This document shows positions 26,495-34,685 of a stretch of 45,817 bases of DNA, piece by piece; the stretch's first letter is position 1; the number at the start of each line of letters is the position of its first letter. The stretch comes from Actinomycetota bacterium (GTDB lineage: Bacteria; Actinomycetota; Actinomycetes; JACCUZ01). Location: the NCBI GenBank assembly GCA_030841035.1, contig JAVEDI010000081.1, forward strand, positions 1 to 45,817. The letters are read 5' to 3'. The notes beneath the pieces were generated by a model. The model made no database searches. It was given only the letters and a program-made list of their open reading frames with translations, and was not told the origin of the DNA. Made by a program: the position numbers and the translations under genes.

Positions 26495-26665
26495 TCACCA
26501 GTCGGCGAGCAGCACGGCGAGGTGGCAGATCGAGCTGCCGACCGGGGATTCCGGACCGAAGCTCACCTCGCCGCCGTCGGCGAAGACGAGGTGTACGACG
26601 GCATGTGGGTCGACCCGTCGATGCCGCCCGGTGGTACCGCCGTACACGGTGGTGGTGTCCACCAC
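26495..26665 (-). CDS. Small hypothetical protein (56 aa) directly after the GTPase
   Basis: An open frame starting at GTG 26665 (or the next GTG) and ending TGA at 26495. It encodes 56 residues: VVDTTTVYGGTTGRH, then HAVVHLVFADGGEVSFG, then SSICHLAVLLADW. Alternating hydrophobic residues suggest a small beta-rich domain ending in a helix, and composition looks protein-like rather than random high-GC shadow. It starts immediately after the GTPase TAG and in the same reading frame, so it would be made by re-initiation, or as a C-terminal extension if the TAG is read through. I do not recognise a family. Confidence 0.55.
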   Translation of the reverse strand: MVDTTTVYGGTTGRHRRVDPHAVVHLVFADGGEVSFGPESPVGSSICHLAVLLADW

Positions 26666-27241
26666 CTACACCCGGACCGCCGCTGCCTCGACATCGTCGA
26701 GGACGGCGTAGAGCAATGCCAGCAGCACCTTCTTGACCGACTCCTTGTCGGTCGCGTCGCACGACAGGATCGCCACGTCGCCCGGGATCTGCAGCCGGGT
26801 GCGAACACGTTCGACCAGCGCGTGGTCGTCACCCGAGCTGCGGTTGAGAGCCACCACGTAGGGCACGCGAGCCATCCGGCGGAACGCCTCGTGGATGCCG
26901 GCGGCCTCCTCGATGGAGTCCTCCCGCTCGGCGTCGATCAGCACCAGGTACCCGATCATGCCCTCGCCGAGGATCTCCCACATGAAGTCGAAGCGTTCCT
27001 GGCCGGGCGTGCCGAAGAGGTACAGCACGAGGTCCCGGTCGATCGTGATCCGGCCGAAGTCCATCGCCACGGTCGTCTCGGCCTTGCGGCGACGGGTCGA
27101 GTCGGTGACGTCACGCTCGGTGGAGAGCACCGTGATCTCGCTGATCGTGCGGATCAGGGTCGTCTTCCCGGCTGCGAACGGCCCGGTCACGACGACCTTG
27201 ACCGCCTGGCCGCCGCGTCGTCGGGTGCGGGGGGGTGCCAT
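26666..27241 (-). CDS. Ras-like small GTPase of the conservon (CvnD) type
   Basis: The 191-residue protein has P-loop GPFAAGKTT (residues 20-28), a Thr-rich switch I region (KAETTVAMDFG), G3/switch II FGTPGQERFDF (76-86), G4-like ALNRSSGDD (131-139) and G5-like LSCDATD. This is the pattern of actinobacterial CvnD GTPases, relatives of MglA. These are normally encoded with a roadblock/LC7 partner (CvnB), a DUF742 protein and a sensor kinase. Here the roadblock partner is two genes upstream and a DUF4388 protein replaces the others. The start abuts the preceding stop with no gap. Position beside pilB suggests a switch that controls pilus motors; this is inference. Confidence 0.9.
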   Translation of the reverse strand: MAPPRTRRRGGQAVKVVVTGPFAAGKTTLIRTISEITVLSTERDVTDSTRRRKAETTVAMDFGRITIDRDLVLYLFGTPGQERFDFMWEILGEGMIGYLVLIDAEREDSIEEAAGIHEAFRRMARVPYVVALNRSSGDDHALVERVRTRLQIPGDVAILSCDATDKESVKKVLLALLYAVLDDVEAAAVRV

Positions 27242-28531
27242 CTAGAGCCCCCTCACGCCGGCGATCAGGCGCAGCATGAGGCTGCGGTTGACGTGCGGGT
27301 CCCGCTCGATCACCGAAGCCAGCTCGGGGTCGATGGCCGTAGCGGTCGCCCCCATGGCGTCACCGGCCGCCCCCCCGGAGCGACCCGGCAGGGAGGGGCG
27401 GTGCGCGGGCGGGGCGAGGGTCTCCTCGAAGTCGGCCTGCCGCTTGGGCAGGAAGGGCTCGGGCCGCGGCGGCACGACGTCACCGGGCACGTGGGCGCCG
27501 CCGAGCATGCCGGGGCCCTCCGAGGTGGACACGGTCACCAGCTGCGCGTCGTCGCCCGTGAGCGCGGGCGAGGCGGTCTCCTGGTTGCCCAGGCCGAACC
27601 CCGGCTGCGGTGCCGGCGCCGTCGCATCCGCGCGGGCAGCGGCGACGGGTGAGTTGCGCGCAGGCGCGGCAGGTGAGGTCGCAGGCGTGGCGGGCTCGAC
27701 CGCTGTCTCGGCTACCGCCTCGGCCGGACTGGTGGCGGCCACCGCGACCGTCGTGAACGGCGCATCCTCGAGGGCGCTCAGGATGCGGTGCCGACGTAGG
27801 ACCACGTTGACGTGGTCGGCGACTGCGTCCTCAGGGTCGCGTACGTCGAGCAGGCCGCGGGTCACGAGGCCGGCGAGCAGCGACACGACGGCGAACTGTC
27901 CGCTTCCGGTCAGGTCGACGAGCTCCGCGACGGTGCGACGACCGTCTACCAGCGCCAGCAGCGACCACTCCTCGCGGGAGACGTCGGGGTCGGCGGGCAG
28001 CACGACCGGCATGGCGAGCACGGCCTTGGTGGAGGGCACGATCTGTGACACGGCCTCCCAGGAGGTCTGGCGCGCGTTCGCTTCGGCCAGCACGGTCTCC
28101 ACCGACATGGCGACACCGACGTCGTCAGGGTTCCCCTCGCCCATGACGAACGCGAAGTCACCCTCGCTCCAACGCAGCAGGTCGAACACCGCATCGACCG
28201 ACTGGTCGGTGACGGCCTGCTGCACCATGTCGGCCTCGATGGCCGACCGGTCGAGCAGCGCTCTCGCGACTCCGACGCCCGCGCCCTCGGCTGCGGTCTC
28301 GACCGCGGCGCTGAGCGAGTCGTCGTCGACCACGCCGGCGCCGATCAGTCGGCGGGCCAGCGGTTGGCGGGAGGTGTCCGCCGACGCGCCCGTGACCTGG
28401 CCGTCGAGGAAGAAGACGACGCCGTCGTAGCCCTCGCTGGCCAGGTGCAGCCCGCCGGTCTTCTTGGTGAAGCTCAGCAGCTGGAAGACGTCCGGCAGAC
28501 CGAAGGCGTCCAGCGAACCCTCTAGTTTCAT
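27242..28531 (-). CDS. DUF4388 (PATAN) domain protein
   Basis: The 429-residue protein starts with a DUF4388/PATAN domain (MKLEGSLDAFGLPDVFQLL, TKKTGGLHL, VVFFLDGQVTGA). A helical region and a winged-helix-like segment near residues 195-245 (WSLLALVDGRRTVAELVDLT) follow. After that come about 140 low-complexity residues and a conserved-looking C-terminal tail (ELASVIERDPHVNRSLMLRLI). PATAN domains of Synechocystis response regulators bind PilB and set pilus activity, so this protein is a candidate adaptor between the GTPase pair and PilB. There is no receiver domain. It lies one base after the roadblock gene. Confidence 0.85.
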   Translation of the reverse strand: MKLEGSLDAFGLPDVFQLLSFTKKTGGLHLASEGYDGVVFFLDGQVTGASADTSRQPLARRLIGAGVVDDDSLSAAVETAAEGAGVGVARALLDRSAIEADMVQQAVTDQSVDAVFDLLRWSEGDFAFVMGEGNPDDVGVAMSVETVLAEANARQTSWEAVSQIVPSTKAVLAMPVVLPADPDVSREEWSLLALVDGRRTVAELVDLTGSGQFAVVSLLAGLVTRGLLDVRDPEDAVADHVNVVLRRHRILSALEDAPFTTVAVAATSPAEAVAETAVEPATPATSPAAPARNSPVAAARADATAPAPQPGFGLGNQETASPALTGDDAQLVTVSTSEGPGMLGGAHVPGDVVPPRPEPFLPKRQADFEETLAPPAHRPSLPGRSGGAAGDAMGATATAIDPELASVIERDPHVNRSLMLRLIAGVRGL

Positions 28532-28532
28532 G

Positions 28533-29204
28533 TCAGCTCCAGCTCGCGACGTCGGCGGCGTCCGGCCCGCTGTCCGGCAGGATGGTGTCGGCGGCGTACC
28601 AGGTGCCGGCCGTGGAGGCGGCTACCGACGCGGCCGCAGCAGGCCCCTGAGCCGCGGAAGCCGCCGGGGTCGGCGAGGGCTCGAAGGCCTCGGCGCCCGC
28701 GTGGTACGTCGGCTCGGGTGCTGCGTGCAGCAGCGGCTCGGCGTGCCGCGGTGCGGCCACGTCGTCGTACGCCGGCTGGGTCACGTCGTTGAGCAACGGT
28801 TCGACGCGCAACACCTCGGCGACAGCCGTGGCGGCCCGGCGGACCTCGAACAGCATCAGGCCGACCTTCGCACCCTTGGCCGTGACCGCGACGAGGACGG
28901 CCTCGTCCTCGGCGGAGACCAGGAAGACCGTCCCTTCGTCACCTTCGACGTAGACCTGCGACAGCTCGCCACGGCCGAGGCCCTCGGCAGCCCGCTCGCC
29001 CAGCGACAGGAGCGCCGCGCTCATCGCGGCAACCCGGTCTTCCTCCATGCCAGGGGGAAGGGCGGCGGCCATGGGCAGGCCGTCGAACGACACGACGGAC
29101 GCCGCCTCGATCTCGGGCACCTGCGCCACCAGCTCGGTCAGGACGTGGCCCAGCCGGATCGATCGGCTCAGACCGCTCTGAGGGTGTCCGTGCGCGCGCG
29201 TCAT
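28533..29204 (-). CDS. Roadblock/LC7 domain protein (MglB/CvnB-like)
   Basis: Residues 15-130 form a roadblock/LC7 domain: LGHVLTELVAQVPEIEAASVVSFDGLPMAAALP, then AAMSAALLSLGERAAEGLG, then VFLVSAEDEAVLVAVTAKGAKVGLMLFEVRRAA. Such proteins bind Ras-like GTPases; MglB, for example, is the activating protein of MglA. A tail of about 90 residues, Ala/Pro rich, follows and is unusual for the family. It is the first gene of a tight operon with the DUF4388 protein, the GTPase and the 56-residue ORF. The ATG at 29204 follows GAGGTGGAG. A clear sigma-28-like promoter stands upstream. Confidence 0.9.
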   Translation of the reverse strand: MTRAHGHPQSGLSRSIRLGHVLTELVAQVPEIEAASVVSFDGLPMAAALPPGMEEDRVAAMSAALLSLGERAAEGLGRGELSQVYVEGDEGTVFLVSAEDEAVLVAVTAKGAKVGLMLFEVRRAATAVAEVLRVEPLLNDVTQPAYDDVAAPRHAEPLLHAAPEPTYHAGAEAFEPSPTPAASAAQGPAAAASVAASTAGTWYAADTILPDSGPDAADVASWS

Positions 29205-29262
29205 CGCTCCACCTCGAGGTACCAGCGGTTTCCGGGTACCTCACCCGGCCCGCCTCATTAGC

Positions 29263-29291
29263 CCATCGGCGTGACGGTCGCGGGGCTTGAG
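29263..29291 (-). promoter_or_regulatory. Sigma-28 (FliA/WhiG)-like promoter of the roadblock-DUF4388-GTPase operon
   Basis: Minus strand CTCAA (29291-29287), 16 bases, GCCGATGG (29270-29263). This is one of the two best matches in the window and lies 59 bases before the roadblock start. It ties the GTPase module to the pilus transcription units. Confidence 0.65.
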
Positions 29292-29303
29292 GCCCTATCA
29301 GCG

Positions 29304-29509
29304 GCCGGTCACCACGGCGTCCCCGCAGACGTCCGCCGACCCCCCAGACCCGTGATCGTGAGGGAAACCAGCACCGATCCCGTGCCGAACCCCCTCACGA
29401 TCACCCGCCGGTCACCACGGCCTCCCCCGCAGGCGTCCACCGACACCCCAGACCCGTGATCGTGAGGGAAACCAGCACCGATCCCGTGCCGAACCCCCTC
29501 ACGATCACC
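29304..29509. repeat. Two tandem palindromic repeats of about 103 bases
   Basis: Two direct copies (about 29304-29405 and 29407-29509). Their last 55 bases are identical; the first halves differ by a few substitutions and one indel. Each contains a 13-pair inverted repeat GTGATCGTGAGGG/CCCTCACGATCAC (29352-29364 with 29392-29404, and 29456-29468 with 29496-29508). They fill most of the 349-base gap between mltG and the roadblock gene. They could terminate mltG transcripts and insulate the pilus regulon, or belong to a dispersed REP-like family. Confidence 0.85.
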
Positions 29510-29553
29510 GGGAAGGGGTCGCGCCACCCACAGGAGGCAGCCGGCTGCCCGGG

Positions 29554-30663
29554 TCACTGGTTGGACTTGAGCTCCTTCTTGAACTTCAGGAACTCGCTGT
29601 ACTGACCGGTGAACTTGGTCTCGCCCGTCTTGGGGTTGGTGGTGACGAAGTACAGCCAGTCCCCGGGGGCCGGGTTGACCGCGGCCTCCATCGCGGCCCG
29701 CCCGGGTGAGTTGATCGGCCCCGGGGGCAGGCCGGGGTGCTTGTAGGTGTTGTACGGCGAGTTCACCCCGAGGTCCTGGTGGGTGACGATCTGCTTGTCG
29801 GCGTTCAGGGCGTAGTTGACCGTGGAGTCGAACTGCAGGGGCATGCCCTGGGCGAGCCGGTTGTAGACGACCCGGGCGACCTTGCCGTAGTCCGCGGCGT
29901 GGCGAGCCTCGGCCTCCACCAGGCTGGCGATCGTCATGATCTCGTAGGGCGGCCGCTTGGTGCGCTCGACGCCGGCCTCTCCGGCCGCCAGCCCATAGCT
30001 GGCGAACAGCTGCTTGAGCACGCCCGCAGCGGTCGCCTTCGGGGGTACGTCGTAGGTCGCCGGGAACAGGAACCCCTCGGCGTTCACCTTCGCGTAGGAG
30101 GGCAGGCCCAGGCCCCGGGCGTCCTTGAGCGCCTTCTCGTAGTCGGCCAGCGTGATCGTGGTGCCCGACGCCAGCCGCTTGAGCGTCTCGTCCAGGCGTA
30201 GGCCCTCGGGGAGCGTGACGCGCGACTGGATGCGGGCGGACGGGTCGAGGAGCGCGGCCAGCGCGTCCCCGGCGGACATCTTGTGGTGCATGCCGTAGAA
30301 GCCCGGCTGCACGGAGGAGGACTCCTTGTCGGCGTTGGCGACCAACAGGAAGGCGTCCAGGCTCTTGATGACGTCCTGGGCCTTGAGGGTGCGCCCGATG
30401 TCGGCGACCGACTGGCCGGTCTTCACCTCGATCTGCACGTTGCCGCTGCCCGGGCCGGGGTAGTCCGGCGCGTTCGAGGAGCTGAACGCGCCCTTGACCT
30501 TGGAGCCGAGGCCGAGCACCAGGGCGGTCGCGCCGCCGAGGACCACCAGGAACAGGACCAGCGCCAGGACGACGGCGAGGCCGCCCTTGTGGTCCTTCTT
30601 CTTCCGGCGGCTGCGCCGACCGGTGGGCCGCTGGTCCTGGGTCCAGACGGACAGCTCAGTCAT
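29554..30663 (-). CDS. mltG: Endolytic murein transglycosylase MltG
   Basis: MltG cuts nascent glycan strands in the membrane and sets their length. The 369-residue protein has a basic cytoplasmic N-terminus (about 25 residues), one membrane helix (residues 28-50), a LysM-like segment (IEVKTGQSVADIGRTLKAQ) and the YceG catalytic domain. The catalytic Glu is in TIASLVEAEAR, and the family motifs MPLQFDSTVNYAL, SPYNTYKHPGLPPGPI and TGQYSEFLKFK are intact. Its start overlaps ruvX by eight bases. In many actinobacteria aroE follows; here the stop is followed by the palindromic repeats. Confidence 0.96.
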   Translation of the reverse strand: MTELSVWTQDQRPTGRRSRRKKKDHKGGLAVVLALVLFLVVLGGATALVLGLGSKVKGAFSSSNAPDYPGPGSGNVQIEVKTGQSVADIGRTLKAQDVIKSLDAFLLVANADKESSSVQPGFYGMHHKMSAGDALAALLDPSARIQSRVTLPEGLRLDETLKRLASGTTITLADYEKALKDARGLGLPSYAKVNAEGFLFPATYDVPPKATAAGVLKQLFASYGLAAGEAGVERTKRPPYEIMTIASLVEAEARHAADYGKVARVVYNRLAQGMPLQFDSTVNYALNADKQIVTHQDLGVNSPYNTYKHPGLPPGPINSPGRAAMEAAVNPAPGDWLYFVTTNPKTGETKFTGQYSEFLKFKKELKSNQ

Positions 30664-31168
30664 CCCTCTTCCTTCGCGTCGGCGCCGGCTCCCCCGGCAC
30701 CTGCGTCACCCTGCTGCCGTCCCCGACTACTCTGCCCGGCGCGGTGCCCGTCGCCCGTTCGGCGTCAAGTGCGCCCTGGAGGATGACGACAGCGGCAGCC
30801 TGGTCGATCACCTTACGACCTCTGCGGGTGTCTACCCCACTCGCGTGCAGTCCACGCTGCGCCCCGACGGTGCTCAGTCGCTCGTCGACCAGCCGCACAG
30901 TTACCGTCGGTAACCGAGCCGCCACGGTCTCGGCGTAGTCGCTGGCGGCGACCGCTGCCGAGCCCTCCCGCCCTGCCAGGGTACGCGGCAGCCCGATCAC
31001 GACCTCCAGGACCTGGTGCTCGACGGCGAGCTCGACCAGCGCCGCGAGATCGCCCTTGCCCCGGCGCAGCGTCGTGAGCGGCGTCGCGAGCACGCCGGAC
31101 GGGTCGCAGCGGGCGACGCCGACCCGCACCGTCCCGACATCGACGCCCAGGCGCACCCCGGGTCTCAT
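30656..31168 (-). CDS. ruvX: RuvX/YqgF-type Holliday junction resolvase-like nuclease
   Basis: RuvX is an RNase H-fold protein linked to Holliday junction resolution and 16S rRNA 5' processing. The 170-residue product has the first catalytic Asp in RLGVDVGTVRVGVA, the Glu region in VVIGLPRTLAGREG, DERLSTVGAQ and the late Asp in VIDQAAAVVILQ. The C-terminal 35 residues are a polar tail. The ATG at 31168 has GAGGAG just upstream; the open frame continues above it without a good start. It lies between alaS and mltG, the standard order. Confidence 0.93.
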   Translation of the reverse strand: MRPGVRLGVDVGTVRVGVARCDPSGVLATPLTTLRRGKGDLAALVELAVEHQVLEVVIGLPRTLAGREGSAAVAASDYAETVAARLPTVTVRLVDERLSTVGAQRGLHASGVDTRRGRKVIDQAAAVVILQGALDAERATGTAPGRVVGDGSRVTQVPGEPAPTRRKRDD

Positions 31169-31203
31169 CCGGCTCCTCGTGACCTGACAGGCCCCGGGGG
31201 GCG

Positions 31204-33939
31204 TCAGGCGCTCCCCGTGACGCGCTGGCCGACGACGTGCTCGACCTGCCGCAGCGCCTCGTCCGCCTTGGACGGGTCGCTGCCGCCGCCGGAAGCGACG
31301 TCGTCCTTCCCGCCGCCACCGCCGCCGAGCACCGTGGCGGCCACCCGCACCAGCTCGCCGGCCTTGATGCCCCACTCCCGGCCCTTGTCGTTGACCGCGA
31401 CGACGACCACCGGACGTTCCTTGGTGACGGCCAGCCCGGCGACGACGGCCGGTCGGTCGCCGGGCATGCGGGCGCGTACGTCGACCACGAGCCGGCGCAG
31501 GTCGTCGGCACCGGTGCCCGCCGGCGCCCGGTGGGTGACCACCGCGACGCCGAACACGTCCGTGGGGCTCGACGCCAGGGCGCCGGCCGCCTGGAGCACC
31601 TGCGCCGAACGGAGCCTCTCCAGGTCCTTCTCCACCTCGCGCAGCCGCGTGGTCAGGCCCGCGACGCGGTCGGGCAGCTCCTCGGGCCGGACCTTCAGCG
31701 CGTCGGTCAGCTGGGCGACCAGGGCGTGCTCGCGGGCGAGGAACTGAAACGCGTCGACACCCACCAGGGCCTCGACGCGGCGTACGCCCGCGCCGATCGA
31801 CGACTCGCCGAGGACCTTGACCAGGCCGAGCTGCCCCGAGCGCTGGGCGTGCGTGCCGCCGCAGAGCTCGCGGGCCCAGTCGCCGACCGAGACCACGCGC
31901 ACCTGGTCGCCGTACTTCTCGCCGAAGAGCGCCATCGCCCCGGCCGCGCGCGCCTGCTCCTGGGTCATCACCTCGGCGTGCACGGCCAGATCGGCGGCGA
32001 GGACCTCGTTGACCTCCTGCTCGACGTCGCGCAGCACGGTGGGCGGCACGGGGCTGGAGGAGGAGAAGTCGAACCGGAAGCGGCCGGGCGCGTTCTCGGA
32101 ACCTGCTTGGGTCGCGGTCTCGCCCAGCGAGAGCCGGAACGCCTTGTGCACCAGGTGGGTCGCGGTGTGCGCCCGGCTGATGGCGCGGCGGCGTTCGACG
32201 TCGACCTCGGCGAGCGCCGGGGCGCCGCGCAGCACCTCGCCCCGCCGCACGGCGCCGCGGTGCATGATCAGTCCGGGCAGCGGGGTCTGGACGTCGAGGA
32301 CCTCGATCTCGGCGCCGTCGGTAAGCCGGATGCGGCCCTGGTCGGCGAGCTGGCCGCCGCCCTCGGCGTAGAAGGGGGTGCGGTCGAGCACCACCTCCAC
32401 GTCGTCGCCCTCGCGGACCGCGCCGACGTCGGCGCCCCCGACGAGCAGACCGACGATGCGCGCCTCGGTCGCCACCTCGTCGTACCCGGTGAACGTCGAG
32501 GTGCCCGACGTGTCGAGCACCGACCGGTAGGCCGACAGATCGGCGTGACCGGTCCGGCGGGCCTTGGCCGCCGCCTGGGCACGCTCGCGCTGCTCGCGCA
32601 TCAGCCGGCGGAAGCCGGCCTCGTCCACCGAGATGCCCTGCTCCTGCGCCATCTCGAGCGTCAGCTCGATCGGGAAGCCATACGTGTCGTGAAGCTGGAA
32701 CGCCTGCGCGCCCGTCAGGCCCCGACGGCGCTCGGGCCGCTCACTGCCCGGTGCGTCGGCCGGTGGCTCGCCGAGCGGCGGGGCGTCCTCCAGTGCCTGC
32801 TGGACGAACTGGTCGAAGATCGTCGTGCCCGCGCGCAGCGTCTGGCGGAACGTCTCCTCCTCGGCGTAGGCGATGGCGCTGATGCGCTCGAACCCGCTTG
32901 CCACCTCGGGATAGGAGGGGGCCATCGCGTCGCGGCTCACCGGCAGCAGCTCGGGCAGCACCGGGTCGTCGACGCCCAGCAGGCGCATCGAGCGAACGGT
33001 GCGCCGCAGCAGCCGCCGGAGCACGTACCCGCGCGCCTCGTTGCTCGGCGTGACACCGTCGCTGATGAGCATGAGGGCGCTGCGCACGTGGTCGGCGACC
33101 ACCCGCAGCCGTACGTCGTCCGCATGCTCGCTGCCGTACTTCTTGCCGGCCAGGTCGGCGGCCCGGCCCAGCACGGGGAAGACCTCGTCGATCTCGTAGA
33201 GGTTGTCGACGCCCTGCAGCAGGAAGGCGACGCGCTCGAGCCCCATGCCGGTGTCGATGTTCTTGGCCGGCAGGTCGCCAAGGATCGGGAAGTCGGTCTT
33301 GCCTGAGCCCTCGCCGCGGACGTACTGCATGAAGACGAGGTTCCAGAACTCGAGATAGCGGTCGCCCGCACCCTCGACGTCGCCCTCCGGGCCGAACTCC
33401 GGGCCGCGGTCGATGAGGATCTCGCTGCACGGGCCGCACGGACCCGGCACGCCCATCGACCAGAAGTTCTCCTTCTTGCCGAGCCGCACGATGCGCTCCT
33501 CGGGCAGCCCGGAGATGCTCTTCCAGAGCCGGAACGCCTCGTCGTCCTCCTCGTAGACGCTGGCCAGCAGCTTGGACTCGGGGAACCCGAAGCCGCCCTC
33601 GCTCTGTGGCCTGGTCACCAGCTCCCAGGCAAGCTCGATCGCGCCCTGCTTGAAGTAGTCGCCGAAGGAGAAGTTGCCGTTCATCTGGAAGAAGGTGCCG
33701 TGCCGGGTGGTCAGCCCGACCTCCTCGATGTCGAGGGTGCGTACGCACTTCTGCACGCTGGTGGCCCGCCGGAACGGCGGGGTCTCCTGGCCCAGGAAGT
33801 AGGGCTTGAACGGCACCATCCCGGCGTTGACGAACAGCAGATTGGGGTCGTCGAGCAGGAGGGAGGCCGACGGCACGATGGCGTGGTCCCGCTTGCCGAA
33901 GAAGTCCAACCACCGACGCTTGATCTCGGCGGTCTCCAT
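31204..33939 (-). CDS. alaS: Alanyl-tRNA synthetase
   Basis: AlaRS charges tRNA-Ala. The 911-residue protein contains the class II catalytic domain (motif 1 in PFKPYFLG, motif 2 [30 protein letters not shown], motif 3 in [17 protein letters not shown]). The tRNA-recognition domain follows, then the editing domain with zinc-binding HTATHLVH and CGGTH. The C-terminal DHHA1-like domain is intact, with a Gly-rich [14 protein letters not shown] segment. Length is slightly above average because of an insert near residues 385-410 (Pro/Arg rich). The start shares a base with the stop of the small gene upstream. Confidence 0.98.
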   Translation of the reverse strand: METAEIKRRWLDFFGKRDHAIVPSASLLLDDPNLLFVNAGMVPFKPYFLGQETPPFRRATSVQKCVRTLDIEEVGLTTRHGTFFQMNGNFSFGDYFKQGAIELAWELVTRPQSEGGFGFPESKLLASVYEEDDEAFRLWKSISGLPEERIVRLGKKENFWSMGVPGPCGPCSEILIDRGPEFGPEGDVEGAGDRYLEFWNLVFMQYVRGEGSGKTDFPILGDLPAKNIDTGMGLERVAFLLQGVDNLYEIDEVFPVLGRAADLAGKKYGSEHADDVRLRVVADHVRSALMLISDGVTPSNEARGYVLRRLLRRTVRSMRLLGVDDPVLPELLPVSRDAMAPSYPEVASGFERISAIAYAEEETFRQTLRAGTTIFDQFVQQALEDAPPLGEPPADAPGSERPERRRGLTGAQAFQLHDTYGFPIELTLEMAQEQGISVDEAGFRRLMREQRERAQAAAKARRTGHADLSAYRSVLDTSGTSTFTGYDEVATEARIVGLLVGGADVGAVREGDDVEVVLDRTPFYAEGGGQLADQGRIRLTDGAEIEVLDVQTPLPGLIMHRGAVRRGEVLRGAPALAEVDVERRRAISRAHTATHLVHKAFRLSLGETATQAGSENAPGRFRFDFSSSSPVPPTVLRDVEQEVNEVLAADLAVHAEVMTQEQARAAGAMALFGEKYGDQVRVVSVGDWARELCGGTHAQRSGQLGLVKVLGESSIGAGVRRVEALVGVDAFQFLAREHALVAQLTDALKVRPEELPDRVAGLTTRLREVEKDLERLRSAQVLQAAGALASSPTDVFGVAVVTHRAPAGTGADDLRRLVVDVRARMPGDRPAVVAGLAVTKERPVVVVAVNDKGREWGIKAGELVRVAATVLGGGGGGKDDVASGGGSDPSKADEALRQVEHVVGQRVTGSA

Positions 33940-34226
33940 CAGCCCGTGCTCCTCCGGTGACGCGTGGGATGTTCGATCAGCTCCGCCGCGGCCCCCGGCG
34001 GCAGGTCACCACGGGCGTCGTCGAGGCCCAGCGCGTCGCGCAGCTCGATCTCCCGGGTGACCATGCCGGCGCGCACCTCGTCGGCGAAGCGACGGAGGGT
34101 CGCGAGGCTGCCGTCGGCACGGTCGGCGAGACCGGCGGGCGTGTAGGAACGGGCAGCCTTCTGCACCTTGCGCACGACGAGCACGCCGGCGGTTGCCCCC
34201 AGGGCGACGTAGAAAACCCGTCTCAC
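33939..34226 (-). CDS. Small conserved membrane-anchored protein (DUF6167-like)
   Basis: The 95-residue product begins [30 protein letters not shown], a single N-terminal membrane helix followed by a basic patch, then an amphipathic helix ([26 protein letters not shown]). This pattern fits a small actinobacterial family found between the DUF948 gene and alaS; I assign DUF6167 from memory with moderate certainty. The GTG start overlaps the preceding stop (GTGA), and its own stop shares a base with the alaS start. Function unknown. Confidence 0.8.
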   Translation of the reverse strand: MRRVFYVALGATAGVLVVRKVQKAARSYTPAGLADRADGSLATLRRFADEVRAGMVTREIELRDALGLDDARGDLPPGAAAELIEHPTRHRRSTG

Positions 34227-34654
34227 GAGGCGGCACCCCGGCGGCGCGCCTTGGCCGCGGCCCGCTCGCTCTTCAGCTGCGACCGGACGCGCTTCTGCAC
34301 GGCGTCGCGGTTGCGGTTGGACAGGGCGCTGCGCACCCCGTAGGTGAACGCCGCGACCTTCACGACCGGGCTGCCGAGGGTGGCCGCGAACAGGCTGGTC
34401 AGCGCCGAGACGTTGGTCGTGGCGCTCTGCACGTTCGCGGTGATCGCGTCGACCCGCACCAGCTGCGCGTTGGTCGTCGTCACCGTGGTCGTCACCTCGC
34501 TGAGCAGCGGGACCGTCTCGTCGGAGACGCCCTTGATCATGCTGCGCGTCTCGTCGAGGACGCCGCCGAGCTTGATCAGCGGCACCGCGAGGACGCCCAC
34601 GAGCAGCACGAACGCGACAGCAGCGACGAGGCCCGCGATCTCTCCAGCCGACAT
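34223..34654 (-). CDS. DUF948 family membrane protein
   Basis: The 143-residue protein starts MSAGEIAGLVAAVAFVLLV, an N-terminal membrane helix. A long helical region with regularly spaced Leu/Val and Thr (GVLDETRSMIKGVSDETVPLLSEV) follows, as in the DUF948 family. A basic C-terminus (QKRVRSQLKSERAAAKARRRG) comes last. I use the ATG at 34654; the frame is open 21 codons upstream but without a ribosome binding site and into the rarA side. It is coupled to the next two genes by overlapping stops and starts. No established function. Confidence 0.85.
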   Translation of the reverse strand: MSAGEIAGLVAAVAFVLLVGVLAVPLIKLGGVLDETRSMIKGVSDETVPLLSEVTTTVTTTNAQLVRVDAITANVQSATTNVSALTSLFAATLGSPVVKVAAFTYGVRSALSNRNRDAVQKRVRSQLKSERAAAKARRRGAAS

Positions 34655-34685
34655 GCCGACGACCCTATACGCTCCGCCGCTCCCC

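Noticed and set aside
29304-29509. CRISPR array
   Set aside because: Only two units of about 103 bases with no constant-length unique spacers and no cas genes nearby.
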